A stretch of 64,000 bases of DNA from Saururus chinensis (lineage: Eukaryota; Streptophyta; Magnoliopsida; Piperales; Saururaceae), in NCBI GenBank assembly GCA_035235625.1, contig CP141148.1:20089057-20153056 (forward strand), in the 5' to 3' direction. Positions within the stretch are counted from its first letter, which is position 1. Each line of letters starts with the position of its first letter. Of this stretch, positions 49,526 through 62,960 are shown in pieces. The notes beneath the pieces are model-generated. The model saw only the letters and a program-made list of their open reading frames with translations, made no database searches and had not been told where the DNA came from. The position numbers and the translations under genes are program-made.

Positions 49526-52500
49526 GGAAGTGGTGATGAGGTTGTTTTAAATACATTGTGGAAAAGGCATGATAATACCACTGACAAGGTAAGCTTAATA
49601 GCATCATAGAAGGCATCTTTCAGTTATACGAAATAAAAATCATTGTATTCCTGATAGCACTGTATAATTACTATTTGAGTCCCGGGTTCTAATAGAAATG
49701 AAAAATCATGATATTTAAATATTTTTTAAGTTTTTTTAGTCGCTCATCCTGTACAACTATCTATCTTCAATTAAGCTGACACTATATTAGTTTTTCATAG
49801 AGGCATTTTTGGCAAGACAACTAGAAACAATGAAAAATATGAATGGAAGTTGACGTTTTTGATGGTGCATTGTCTATTTGCAGAACATATTAGCTAAATA
49901 TGATAATTTATTTTCATCTGATCATGCTGCTTCGATGCTTGCATTTTGTGGTGGTGGTTTCTGATTCTTGCACTTATTTTTTGTTTTCTATGACTATTGG
50001 TTTGTGTCCGAGATAGTAACACAGGCGTGCTGTTAACCATTTACTTTATGACTACCTATTATATAAACAGGCGGAAATAGTACTTAAGCACTTTGAAGAC
50101 AGGAAAGCAGTTTACATAGTTCCCAAGATTTCTGCACGTGCTAAAAAATAAGGTGGTGACAACTAGATACCCTCGAAAGATCAACCAAAATATTTGTTTG
50201 TACTTTTGTCTGATTTTGTAGCCAACCTAGAAACCCATGTATAAAAACTCATTGGTGGTGTCCTAAACTCAAATGAGCCCATTATTTCCCCTCCAAAAAA
50301 AACTGTCGTATTTAGAGGCTGGGGTCCTAGAGAGGGATTGATCAAAGAAGTTCTGATTTAGATGTGCTTTGAAAGGACAGGGGTGCTAAAGATTCTTGAT
50401 GGCTTTTGAGATATGTAATATCTGGGATAAGAATGTGAGAAAATTGAGAAGAAAAGGTTGGGTGGGATAGGGAAGGTGAGTAAGGGAGGACATATGGGAG
50501 AAGAGGATTGGAGGAAAACAAGAGAGGAGAAAGAGGGCTTGCCTGCTTGAGGTTTGGCTTTTATCAGATTTTTTTTCCCTATTTTTTTTCAAGGGATGGT
50601 GGGTTGATAATTTTGGACCCTTTCTCAAGCTTTATTCTGACCTTTGAAGACGCAACCCTTTCAGATCAGCTTATACAGTGGATTCAAATTCATTATTTGT
50701 TTGGTTCAGTCTTAATTTAAGGTTGTTCCGTCAATTGTTATTTTCTAAAACCGTTGTAAAATACTATGGAAGTATTGCTGTAAAGAGAAAGAGATTGGCG
50801 GAAATGAGGAAGTTGATTCCTAAGAGGGTCACTTGTCAACATCTTTTATTGATGAAATCTTTCTGAAAAGCGTCCTCAAAGTGGTAAATTCAATCAGAAT
50901 CTGAATGTAGTCTATGAAATACTAAACTTAGTACACAAGTCAGTTTAATATGCATAATTTCCTGCCAGAGGCATTAAATGTAAACCTCTAATGAGCAGGA
51001 AAGTACTAAGAAAATTGGCCTTTGTGAAGTTTTTCATAGCCCCATAACCTGCTTCTAAATTTGGAATATCTCTTTTGCTTCTTTCATTTGTCTTTATCAT
51101 TTCTGCTTATATTTAGTCATTTACTGATGCTTTATATTGCTTCACCCCAGAAATGCAAATCCTATGAATGATGTCCTTCAGCTTCAAATTCTTTCTTTGG
51201 AAGTCTTAAGAGAGGCAGTGTATCCTTTAATTGCTTCATTTTTTACTGGAGTTAGCTTTTTATTTCATCTTTAAATTGCAATATTTGATGAAGTAAGAGT
51301 GGAAATTAATACTATATTTTGCAATATATTGGGAAATGTCTGCAAATTTTTGCTGTTTGTTGTTGACTGTCATCTTGTATTTTGACAAGGATTTAGAATG
51401 TATATACCAACTCAAAAGAACTCTGCTTACGCTGTTTTAGTAAGTCTTAGCCAATCAGGATTAAGTTTAATTTAGAACAGCCTGACTGCTTGTGCTAGAA
51501 AGTATACTCGTGTACGTTTATGTGGTTGTTGTAAATGATGTGCGTAATTACTTGATTTTTTGGGGTAACTTGCGCAAAGAAGACAGCTGACAAAATGTGT
51601 ATTGTTGTTTGTGGATACCGAACCAAAGACCTAATAAAGGAGAGTTGGGAGCGGAAATAGTTTATAATCGTGTAGGCAGAGCAATGGGTCATGTCTTTTG
51701 GCCCAAAAAATGGGGATAAGGTGATTGTTAGCTATTATTGAATCCAGCTGTGACGGGTACAAGGCATATTAATACTTCCATGCAAGTGTGGGTTTGATTT
51801 GGATGTGCATATGAACCCATAATAATGAGGCTAAGGCGATTATTAAATAATTATTTGTTCCCAAAAGCTTTAAAGCTTTGGGTAGTTGGGTATAATGCTT
51901 ATGAATTATTCCCTGCAAGTGCAGCTTGATTAGGCTCTACATGTGAGAAGGTCATAAAAGGGGAAGTATTGCCTCCCTAGGGAATTGAACATGTGACATC
52001 TTCATTCCTACTTTGATACTGTGCTAGATAATCCTTGGAGCCCAGAAACTGAGCTTGATTGGGGGACATATTGACAATTCATATTAGCAGTGATGATGGG
52101 GATGGCCTAATCATGAGTTGTGGTCAGGACCACCCGCCCATGGACATTGTTAAAAGTACACTTACCCGTTGGTCTGTACACGTAAGAGTCACATGTTTGC
52201 CTGTGGTTTGAAGACTTGATGGACTAAATTCTATGAGAGTTTATATCTTGAAGTTTGTTTGCATATGGAGAATTTCGGATGATAAATTTCTTGTATAACT
52301 GTTAGTAAAGTTCCTTATTATTTGCTCTTTGTTTTCTTCCCCCTCTCTCTTTATCTCTCTCATTCACTTTCTCTCTCCCACTCCCTCTCTATATGTATGT
52401 ATCAAGAGATTTATCCTCCCTCTTCTCTTTTATCTATCGGAACATAATTTGCAATGCTTTGGCCCAAACCTGACCAATTGATATATTGTTTCGGCATGAT

Positions 52501-53034
52501 TAATCTTAAATTTTTGGGTATTGTTGAGTTTTGTTTGTTAAATTGCTGCCTTAAGGGTAGTCCTACTTTGCCTTCCTGCTTTGCTTTTTTTTTCAACGTC
52601 CTTAACCACTTCTCCAGCTTTGGTAATTTAAATAATATGCAATTCCTTTGTGAGAATGGAAGGGTACAAAAGTTTGCAAACAACCTCTGTTGGCCTGCTT
52701 TCATGATTCAGGAGTTTCAACGTGAAATAGTTGAATCTTCCTCAGAAGGTGATCGTCGCTTGGCAGTTCAAGAACTAGGAAAGGGAATTCATGAGGTAGT
52801 ATCAAGGAGCTGGAATGAATATGTTGTAAATCTGAGCCGAGTTCTCTGCTCATTTCTTCTTGCTTCAGAGGACATTGAATTTCATTGTGTTCAAGCATCA
52901 GTTGGTCGAACTGCTAGGCCAGTCTCATTTGTATATTCAGAAGTTTCAATAAAGTGGATCTTGAAGGTTCTCCGAACTGTATTTCCATGCATCAAAGCTT
53001 GCTCTACTCAAAATGAGCTGCCTGCCCATCTGAG
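49526..53034 (+). pseudogene. BEACH-domain protein B-like gene remnant (three exons)
   Basis: Exons with good GT-AG borders: 49526-49588 (GSGDEVVLNTLWKRHDNTTDK), 51151-51219 and 52618-53034. The last two join in phase to give QILSLEVLREAV-FGNLNNMQFLCENGRVQKFAN and then SIKWILKVLRTVFPCIKACS and QNELP. These match recalled sequence of plant BEACH-domain protein B (a large BEACH/WD40 protein linked to membrane trafficking). The first exon matches its N-terminus (GDEA.L.TLW.RYENA.DK). Exons that should lie between them, and everything after 53034 including the BEACH and WD40 domains, were not found. This looks like a partial, internally deleted copy. A short open exon at about 50072-50152 (AEIVLKHFEDRKAVYIVPK, then stop) between them is not part of that protein as I know it. 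Confidence 0.65.
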
Positions 53035-53282
53035 GTGAATTAGGAAGCAACAAATTATTACTTTCTTTAATTGCGTGAATCTTGACAATTTTGATCATGC
53101 TATGTAATCTTCAACAATAATCCTGTCTATTCTAATTTTTTTTGTTGCTGTATACTTGTGCTTCCTGTCTGTGATCTGGGAAAAGAGTGCTCCATTTTTG
53201 TTGCCGAATGGAAAACAGCACTAATATATCCTTTCCTTTGATATCTTACCTGCCTGTTTTACTTTCCATAAATGTTAGACTG

Positions 53283-53985
53283 TTTGACCTTGTCAGCTGT
53301 CAGTGATTAAACAATTACATAATTTGAACTACATGCTTCCTCATGAATTCAGAACAGCATTAGGTATATTGTTAAGAATCTTGTGTTTTTTTGAGAACTA
53401 TAATGAAAAATAATCATTATACATCTTCTTAAGATTTCAGCTCCAACTATAATAAGCGTTATAGTTCTCGTGAGGTTTTATGCTTTTAGTTCTGTTGCCA
53501 TTTTATAGTGTTATCATGTTAAAAAACCAAGAACCATTGTTGGCATTGCTACTGTATAATTAACTGATTATCTGTGTACCTACAGTGGATGTGTGACCTA
53601 GAACATGACTGTCTTTCATTTGACCTTGTCAGCTGTCAGTGATTGAAGAATTACATAATTTGGACTACATTCTTCCTCATGAATTCTGAACAGCATTAAG
53701 TATATTGTTAAGAATCTTGTGTTTTTTTGAGAACTGTATTCATCATCCTTTTCAGTTATTTATAATGAAAAATAATCATTATACATCTTCTGAAAATTTC
53801 AGCTCCAACTATAATAAGCATTACGGTTCTGCGGTTTTATGCTTTTGGTTCTGTTGCCTGTTATAGTGGTATCTTGTTAAAAAACCAAGGACCATTGTTG
53901 GCATTGCTACTATATAATTAACTGAGTATCTTAGTAACTACAGTTAATATGTCAGTCGAGACCTAGTATATGACTGCCTTGCATT
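53283..53985. repeat. Tandem duplication, 336-bp unit
   Basis: Copies 53283-53618 and 53619-53985 both begin TTTGACCTTGTCAGCTGTCA and contain CTCCAACTATAATAAGC and CATTGTTGGCATTGCTACT. They differ by scattered substitutions and a short insertion in copy two, so the duplication is older than the one in MULE-1. Confidence 0.9.
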
Positions 53986-53999
53986 TGATGTACATATTC

Positions 54000-55240
54000 T
54001 TTTGGTATTAATCTAAATCCTTTTTATGCTTGTTAATTCTCTCTAAAAAATGATGGACAAGGAACCATTTGTGTCCTACCTTATTAGGGGGTGTCACATG
54101 GCCCATGACTTGTTCTTATTTTCCTGGCTCTCTTCCTGCATTTGTGTGAGGCATCAGCCCCCACTTGGGTTAAGTTTTTCCCTTTATATTGCCATTCTAC
54201 ATACCTGCTTGTCTACTTCAATATATGATGAAGTTGTTTAAACGAACCTTTCTAATAAATTATGAATGCTTGAATACATGTTACATTAATTATGTATGAA
54301 TTATGTTTCACTTGTTTTATTTTATTTATGAACATATTCATATATGTTTATATGCTTACATGATCTCATCGCCAGATATGAATTATATTTCATGTATATT
54401 AGGACTCATTAGGGTATGGTTATTTATGTTTTCATGTGTCTAGCATTATTCACGTATATTCATGTTGCGTATATTATGAAAATAATTTGCTAAGCTATTA
54501 TTAACCATGTTTAATTGTAATTAGCTAATTGTGTGTCGTACTTTTTTAGATTAGCCACTTTAAAAATTTATCGAATCAGTTTTATGTTAAAAAACGAGGT
54601 TTTATATCCATTAAATGAGATTTTACGTCCCTTTAAAAGTGGTTTTCCTCATAAGGTGAGGAAAGTAAAATGTTATAATTGTATAAACTATTGAGAACTT
54701 TTAGACTGAAAATTCAGGCTGGTTTGTTTGTATATAGCGCTTAACCAAAAGTACTTCAAGTTTACATGATTTGTCAAACTTCTTAGGTCTTCATTTTTTA
54801 AGATTTCTAATGTAAGGAAGTCTACTCCAGCTTCGGCCAAGGTAAGCAGGTTGATTTGTTTATCGTAAGATATTCATCGTACTATTTACACATGTTATCT
54901 ATGAATTATAATGCTAATTTATGAATAATGATGATTATGTTTACATAGGTTGTATATGGATTATAATACTTGATCATGTAGGATATGTAGAGATTATGAG
55001 ATTAAATTATGTAGGATGTGTTTAAATTGTGACACTTGATCATGTAGGATGTGTATGAATTTTGAAATATGATCATGGAGGATGTTTATAGATTATATCA
55101 TGAATACACAGGTCATTTGTGTAGATGATAAAATATATTAAGGCATGATGAACAAGTTTTGATTGCAAATATGTGATGCATAAATGACGGGTTTAATGAG
55201 TTTTTTACTTCATACAAGCTACACTTAAAGGGGGCATTGT
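54000..55240. repeat. AT-rich stretch with short tandem repeats, LTR-like
   Basis: Units containing TTGATCATGTAGGATGTGTA, repeated three to four times at about 54960-55085. The style matches non-coding LTR interiors elsewhere in the window. No gene seen. Confidence 0.35.
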
Positions 55241-55249
55241 TTAAAGTAA

Positions 55250-56075
55250 ATAGTCCACTCTAATTTCTATTCAACGCAGTATATTAAAGAGAATTTTTAC
55301 TCCATGTCCTCAAAAAGTTTTCATGCTTCATTTTTATTTTTTAGCAAAAAGGTACCCCAATAACTTACATTAATAAGATGACAGTTTTGTTCAGTAAGAC
55401 CGTTATAAAAATGTTATACTAATTGTTATTTGAGGGCAGCATGATGGGGACTGTTTAGTGTATCCTAAATCTCATGGAATTGTTTATTGAGAAGTTGGGC
55501 AAAAGTATTTATGACATTTCTCATTTCATTAGTCTTACCTATGGGGAAATACTTTGTGAGGAATTCTTATTGCATTTGGGCCTAAGTTGTTATGGTGTCC
55601 GACTTTCATTTAACCTTATCTTTTAATGTAAAAGGGAAAAATCGAAGTTTAACAGCCTCATCGGTTAAGTTTGAGAGCTTGAAAGTTGTGCATAGTTCTA
55701 AGAAGTCATCTAGGTGCCTATATAGGTTTTTATTATTAAGCCTATAAAAAGATGGAAGCATTTGAATAGCAATTGATTTAATTTCAAAATTTTGAGTAAT
55801 AACCGCTGGTAACTTAATGCATGAAAGAGAGGTGTACTCATTTGGAGTTTAATACTTCTTTAGAGCTTTGAGAGGTGCATCTACTAATTGATGTTTAATT
55901 ATAATGATAGTAGAAGTGGTATGGATGGAGGAATTGGTAGGAGAATGGGTATGGGTGAAAGTCAAGGGTAACTTAGCTCTCCTAGGTGTCCAGTCGGGCT
56001 GAGGATCAAGTGGTGCTAATAGGAGATCAAGGAGCAACGACCACGCATACACCACAAACATACCACAAAATTTTA
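55250..56075 (-). mobile_element. Ty3/gypsy (Athila/Tat-like) gag fossil
   Basis: Minus-strand reading shows the retrotransposon gag core: YRHLDDFLELCTTFKLSN, VKLRFFPFTLKDK and EFLTKYFPIGKTNEM (about 55480-55730), as in Athila/Tat gag proteins. The copy is broken with multiple breaks. Its own 5' non-coding side lies to the right (56090 onward). Confidence 0.68.
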
Positions 56076-56089
56076 AATGTAAAAAAGGG

Positions 56090-56335
56090 AAGAATAAGTA
56101 AAACCTAAGGTAAAAAAACTAAAAATAAAGAGATAAAATAATCATGCAAACCAAATAGAAGCATTATGTTTGTCGATATCCACTTGTGGCCACAAGTGTA
56201 GAGAGCACGATCTTCGATTTAACCTATAAGTTCAAATTAAAAAAAAGTAAGAAACTAAGAATTAACCTAAAAATTAAAGTAAATTGAAACTAAAGTAGCT
56301 AGAATTATCTTAATACTAATTTAGTAACAAATCAA
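56090..56335 (-). mobile_element. Athila/Tat-like LTR edge or leader, copy A start
   Basis: Contains CACAAGTGTAGAGAGCACGA, similar to the GCAAGTGCAC...GATCG motif near Tat-type LTR ends, followed by an A-rich stretch. It appears continuous in type with 58235-58995, separated by a GC-rich insert. Confidence 0.35.
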
Positions 56336-58234
56336 CACCGTCCTATAGTGGACGGGTGTCCACATCAGCCTCCCTAGCCAGTAATGGGAAGGGAGCGGTG
56401 TAGGAAGGCCGGGAAGGGGGAGAGGGAGCGGCCTACAGAGGGCATCAGACAGCATTAAAGTTGGCCCACAGAGGGCATCAGAAAGCATTAAGGTCTGCCC
56501 ACATAGAGCATTAGACAAGCTTTGGTGTGTTAAGTCCACCTCATAATATTTGGGCCCACATAAGGGAGGTAACTCACGATCCATCCCAATTCTTTTGTTA
56601 ATCAACGGCATAGGGGCGGAGGAAATTTTTCCTCGAGGAGTTGATATGGAAACCTCTATCAGTATCTAGCCAAAAGATAGTGCTATACTCATCTCACGCC
56701 CATGATTTCTTACCCAAAATTACAATCCACCGCTTGCCATCCTAGATTTGGGGTGAAGAGGAAGTGCCAATATTCCATTGAGGAATAGAGCAATGAACCA
56801 AATCGTCCTCTTTGCTTCATAAACACCTGGGCAATAGTAGCAATTCATCCAAAGTCGACAACTATGCTGGTTGAATAAGATTTGGTCTTGCTGGCTGAAG
56901 AGCATCTTTCTGTGGATATCCTGCTAAGGATGCTCACCAAGGCAAGGAGCATGATTTGGGCAAGATCTAAAATAGCATGATCCAACTGGCTCGCTAGTGA
57001 TTCGGGTGCAACCAGCTTTGAATAGCTAGATAAGGGAAGAGGCTTCGTTTTTTAAAATTCCTGGTCAACCAGGAGAGCACCCTCTCCATTAAAGGCAATC
57101 AAAATAAGATTGAGGGGTGAATCCCATATGATCCAGGTTATCTCCAGCAAAAAAATTGTATCCAATTTCCACTCAAAAAGAAGGAAAATTCTTGACTGGC
57201 TGCCACATAGATGTGGCTGAAATCGTTTGGGAAAGTTTTGGTTTTTGGAAGCTTGCATCTGATCCATCAAGGTATGATCTCTGGCAAGGGAGGTTTTCAT
57301 CTGAATTCCAGGGATGAAGGAGAAGGAAAATCTTTAATTGTGGCTAGTGGAAATTGGACCCACACGGGAAGGAAAATCCCGCATGTTTAGGGCCTTCTCC
57401 TGAAAGATCCGGTTCTTTGATCTCCTTCCTTGGTGTCCACCGGAGATACCCGGGCAGTAGACGGTTTCACCGGAAGGTAGGAAGATTTCGACAGCCATAG
57501 CTTGCAACGACGACGGTGGCTGGATGGGTGGCCATTGGAGGCTGATGGGCTACTGAGAGGTAGCCATGGCAGACGTTTCCGCGACTCCGAGTGATGAAAG
57601 ATTACCCCCCTATTTTTGATAGTGAAACAGGGAGTTGATCGGGTGGAGGAGAATAAGGCGATTGGAGTTTTGACGAACGGCGGAGCATAGAAGAAGGCGA
57701 CCAATTTTTTGCCCTTGAGGCTTAGAACAAGGCGGATGTTTTCAGTCACTTCGCAGATCAGCCTCATGCAGTTGTCAAAGTTGGTGTCGAGGCTCAGCAC
57801 AAAGGCCCAATTGGCAATGGGCTGGATTTGGGCAAGGAAGATGCAATTGGCTGGGAGGATGACGATGGCAGGGATGTCAGTGGAGGCACCAGGTCTGGAG
57901 GACTGGTCATCATCCCTGACAATGAGAAGATTCCACAAAGTGGGTGGCAATTCCACTGTAGCCGTGTTGTGGGAAGGCCTGAGACAAGAGCTTCTTACAG
58001 ACGATGGAGGCCGGAGAGGCGACGATCTCCTCGCAGGCTGACTTGGATGGGGAAGAGATGTCCTTGCCAACGGCTGACTGCTATAGTGCCTGCAGCCACA
58101 CCACAAATTGCTGGAGTGCGTTGTTGCTTCCTGCTCCTCATGGTAGTATCCCCTTTTTGCTTCCTCTTAGCCGAAGGTGATGAATGCAGCCTGCCCATGA
58201 TGGAGCAGGTCCTTTCTTCTAATGACACAAGCAC
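56336..58234. mobile_element. Unrecognised GC-richer insertion within the Tat-like sequence
   Basis: About 1.9 kb with clearly higher GC than both flanks. It holds long open stretches (minus strand 57387-58106, plus strand 57828-58325) and a short direct repeat, GGCCCACAGAGGGCATCAGA, three times near 56430-56515. No known protein domain recognised. It could be a transposon carrying gene pieces. Ends not defined. Confidence 0.35.
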
Positions 58235-60650
58235 CCCTCATGTCGAACCTCAAGGGATGCTTGAATTATTACTAAATCTAAGAAAGAAATTTATTTATTC
58301 GAAATTAAAACAACTTAAACTTTAATTAAGTAAAAAAAGTAATCAATTAATTTAAAAGAAAGAGATCGATATGATGAAAATTACTTAAGAAATTAAATAC
58401 ACTATAGAACCATAACAATTTCTTAACCTTTAATCTAAAACTAGTGTTAATATAAATAAATATTCTCAACTACAAACTAAAATTATTTGAGAAAGAATCA
58501 TTAATTAAATTTATAGTATGAATTATCTTCGACAATAGTACAAATCATTTATACTAACCTAAACTATAAGCATGACTCGTCTCATCTTAGTATAATTCAT
58601 CTAATTCATTAATTATCTAAATATTAAAAGTTTGACATTACCATCTCCTCTAAATAATAGAAATTAGAATCAATGTAAATATCAAAACTACATCAATTTA
58701 TCATCTATAAGACAATAAATCAATATAAATTTAAATAAATATTAAAAATTCTTCAACTAAAAAGAAAATTCTTATCATTCAATTAATATTCTTCACAATT
58801 AAGATCTAAATTAAAAAAAATTAAAATTTATCTATAGTTTCATCAACTCTTAAGTAAAAAAAAATTTAGCCTTCCATTGCAGAGTAAAGGTCCTGAATCT
58901 CCATTAAAAGCAATAAATGATCTTCCATCTTCTTGTTCTTTCTCTTTAGAAAATTTATTTAATTCCTTTAATTTCAGGCTAAATATATCTTTATAGGAAT
59001 ATTTATCCTTTCTCTACTTCTAATTTATTTTTATTTTTTGCCATTTAATTGAAGGGTTTGAGAAATTGGTTAATTACTATTACTTTATCCCAAAATTTAA
59101 AGAGTAGTAGTGATTTGCTAAGAGAATGTCATCTTATAAAAAATAAAGGTTTCTTCTCTATCTCTTGCAAAGAAGGGATTATCCCAACCGAAATCCCCCA
59201 ACACTTCCATCCGTCACCTCCTTGCCGTTTACATCAACTATTTATGTGCATCATTTGATAGGGTCCCTCACCTAGATATTAGCTTTGAGGAATTCGTAGC
59301 GGAGGTATTCTTTAAAAAAATTCTTTTCGTACCTTTAAATATGCTTATTTCAGAGTACATAAGACTAAAGTCATGTCTTCATGTGCTCCAATTTAGTGTG
59401 TGATTTTGTTTTCTTATTTTTTTTAAGTTTATATGTTAGTAAGCTATGCATGTGAAATATGTATATGCTAGTGATGACTAGCAAGTATGTTAGTAAACTA
59501 CGTATGTGGATTATGTGTATGCTAGTGATGGCTAGCGAGTATATTGCTAAGCTATGTATGAAAATATATGTATTTTATATGTATGTGTGATGGACATACA
59601 TATATATGATAGTTATACGCATGTGCAATAGATATGTGTATGTGGTAGGCAGAAATATGTGCGATGGACGGGCGAGGATTAAAATGGATAAGTTTGGATT
59701 GGAGTGTATGTTGGGGATTGTCAGACAGTAAGAGGGTTACATAAGTATACAAGCATAATATATAGATTATAAAGTAAAAAGTAAGCATAATAAGTAAGGT
59801 ATAAGTAAGATGATGATAACTAGGTTTGGCTATGAGGAGCTCAGTTTAATGACTTCTGAGTAAGATGTGTTAGCCATAAGGTGAATGACAAAGATTGTAT
59901 CAATATGTAAGATTTTGGCGTACGGTGAGTTATGATAATGAGATAAATGGGTTAAGTAAAGTTTGTTACCCTGACGAGCTAGGGACTCAACTTCAGTTTG
60001 ATTAGTGGAGCACTATATGTTTGAAATGTACAAGGTAATTAAGTTAGATTAAAGCCAAATATATCTTTATATGTCTTTATATATGCTTATAAAAATAACT
60101 CAAAATTTACTTAAAATAAGAAACTACGTGTTATCCCATTCGATTGCCTTACATGCTTATTTAAATGGCTATACTATTTCTGCAATCTTGACAGTTTTGT
60201 TCAGTATCGTGTTCCGTTTCTGTTTTAGGAAATTAAGCCGGTTCACTAAACAATCCATATTCCTCTCCAGTTTTCTACTCTATTCATTAAGCTCTTTTTT
60301 TAATGTCCATATTAGTTTCTAACTTGTTTGTAACTCCGAAAAGTTATCCAAATCATTTTAAAGTGTGTTAAGAGTGTTTTGAATTATTTCAAATATTGTC
60401 CAAGGGCCTCAATAAGGGCGCATTACCTACAAAACATAAAAATTTTGTATTTTAGACATGTAGAATATAAATAAAATCCAAACTTGATTTAAATACATGT
60501 TTAACCTAATAATAACTCCAAAATTAATTAATAATTAAACTAAAATATTAATATTTGTCTTAATATAAATAAACTATAATTAAGTCTAAATTAACCTAAT
60601 CTATATTAGCAAGTAAGGTAAAAAGATATATAAAATAAATATATTTTTCG
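58235..60650. repeat. Tat-like repeat copy A, interrupted
   Basis: 58235-58995 and about 60057-60650 match in order the single block at 61858-62960 (shared AACCTCAGGGA start, CAATAGTACAAATC, AAATATATCTTTATA, GTTATCCCATTCG). An insert of about 1.06 kb splits copy A. Divergence is considerable, so it is old. Confidence 0.6.
58981..60071 (-). mobile_element. Inverted fragment of the solo-LTR family with 15-bp flanking repeat
   Basis: AAATATATCTTTATA occurs at 58981-58995 and 60057-60071. It occurs once in copy B (as AAATATGTCTTTATA), so it is a target duplication. Inside, 59430-60030 matches the reverse complement of about 24360-25400 in the solo LTR (GGAGCTCAGTTTAATGACTT, GCCATAAGGTGAATGAC, GCTAGTGATGGCTAGCGAGT). 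Confidence 0.6.
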
Positions 60651-61857
60651 TACCTATCACTAGTCCCTACTTGAAGAACCTACAACTAACAAAAACTAAA
60701 AACTACAGAGCCTCTCCACCATCATGAGAAGAGTTTTTAATAGAACAAAAAAATTAATTAATATATTTTGGATTAGGCTAACATTACCAAGATGTTAGTT
60801 GCGAATATATTTATCAGACATCTCTTATGTTAGTTCTAATAAGATCGAATTTAAACATAGTTTTGCCTAAAAACTATAGTATCTTAAGAAGTATATATCA
60901 AACTTGTCATGCTTAAGTATATGTGTTTTAGGTTAGTGGTATGGGGTTGTGGGTCACTTGGAATCTTGTATTGAAAATCATCACCATTGTCGATGTTACA
61001 ATAGTGGTAAGTTCATCAAGAGATATTTGACTTGTGTTATGTTTTATGATTCTCAGTTTGGTGTTATATATGAACATTTATGTATTTAGAGATACAGATT
61101 CAGTTATTCGGTCAGCTTTCTCTGATCAATATCCTAACATTTCGGAGAGGCCTTTTCGCATTTCCTTACTTCTAGTTTGATCCGAAAGAAAGTGTCTATA
61201 CTTTTTCTATATGTGGATAATGATCTTCCATTTCATTTTTACTTTGTTAAGTGACTACTTACATGGTCTTGCCATTTATACTTTAAACTAGTGTATATTT
61301 TATACAAGTTTTTTAATTATTTACTTGTTCTAATTAACAATCAATAATAAAAATATTATTAATTATCTCACAAATCTTGTTCAATAATTAATAACTATTT
61401 CTAATCTCTTAGATTGACATATGCATCATATGTCAACTAAAATAGCACATTATACTAATCACCATTTATTGGTCTGATTCAACTTTAGGTTTGACGAATA
61501 TAACTCTCGTTGAAGGTTAATACATTGTAATCACAATGTAAGAAAATATAAACATAATATAAAATATGTATTCACCCATAGATGACTTGACTCTCCCTAA
61601 ATACTCAACTCCAACGTTAGAGTAAGATAGCTTAAATAACTTGACCTAAATCCCGGGGCCCTCATGAGTCTGCCACGAATGTGGAAATATGAATCCTAAC
61701 TCTGTTAATGGACACAGATTGGCGAGAAACACAAACCTTCTATGATGCTCATACAACTCCACTTTTTATACATATTATGGTCTTATAAAGACTTGCAAGA
61801 AACTAATCGTTTATAATTAAACATCTTCCAAGTGTATAAGGTAATTAAACTACGATA
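60650..61857. other. AT-rich spacer
   Basis: No gene or assignable element seen. Confidence 0.4.
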
Positions 61858-62960
61858 AGTGTTGTGGAACCTCAGGGACGGATAAATTATCACTAAATCT
61901 AAAGAAGAATTTGTTAATTAAAAGCTAAAAAATTTTAAAATTAAAATTAAGCAAAAGAAATAATCACTAAATTAAAAGAAAGAGATTAATATAATAAAAT
62001 TTATTTAGAAAATCGAATCCACTATAAAACTAGAATAGTTTATTAACTTTTAATATAAAGCTAGTGTGAATATGAAAAAGTATTTTAATCTATAAGCTGA
62101 AATTACTTTAGAAAGAATCATTAATTCAATTCATTTCATTAACTATATTTGACAATAGTACAAATCTTCTACACTAAACTAAATTATAGGCAAGACTTGT
62201 CTCATCTTAGTATAACTAATCTAATTAATTAATTATCTAAACATTAAAACTATTACATTATCATCTCAACTACATCACAGAAATTAGAATAAATATAAAT
62301 ATTAAAATCACATCAATTTATCATCTACGAGATCATAAATCAACATATATTTGAATAAACATAAAAAACTCTTCCATTGAAAATGAAATTCTTATTATAC
62401 ATTTGTCATTATTCACAACTAAGATCTAAATTAAAAATAAAAAAAATTAAAATTTATCTATAGTTTCATCAACTCGTAAATAAAATAAAAGTATAGCCTT
62501 CCATACTAGAATAAAGCTCTTAAATCTCTATTAAAAGCTTTGAGTTCTCTTTCATCTTCTTCTTTCCTTTTTCTCTTTAGAAAATTTACTTGAATCATTT
62601 AATTTCAAGTCAAATATGTCTTTATACAAGTATAACAACCGTAGGAAGAAGTTTAATATGAAATTGATTAAAAATTTGCTTAAACTAGAAAACTAAATGT
62701 TATCCCGATTCATTCGCCTGTATGCTTGTTTGATCGCCTATATTTTATTGTTTTTTAATAGCACATTAAAGCGATCGAATGCCTTTTCACCCCATTTGAA
62801 CGCCAATGATGAATCTGCACAAAAATAATATAAGTAAGCCAATTTACTTCAAAACATCATACAAGCTTTTTCTAATCTAATTAAATTTAATTTTTAATTA
62901 TTAAAACTATATTAATTCTTAAATGAGACTAGACAATATAATAATTAAGGATAAAATAAC
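61858..62960. repeat. Tat-like repeat copy B
   Basis: Uninterrupted counterpart of copy A in the same orientation. Probably LTR or untranslated sequence of an Athila/Tat-like element rather than coding. Confidence 0.55.

Noticed and set aside
49526-53034. Exons as a downstream extension of the PPR gene
   Set aside because: The PPR frame closes at 48683, and the exons match BEACH-type sequence rather than PPR tails.
57387-58106. 239-codon minus-strand frame as a gene
   Set aside because: No known domain, overlapping frames on the other strand are as long, and it lies in an unassigned insert; kept only as part of that insert.
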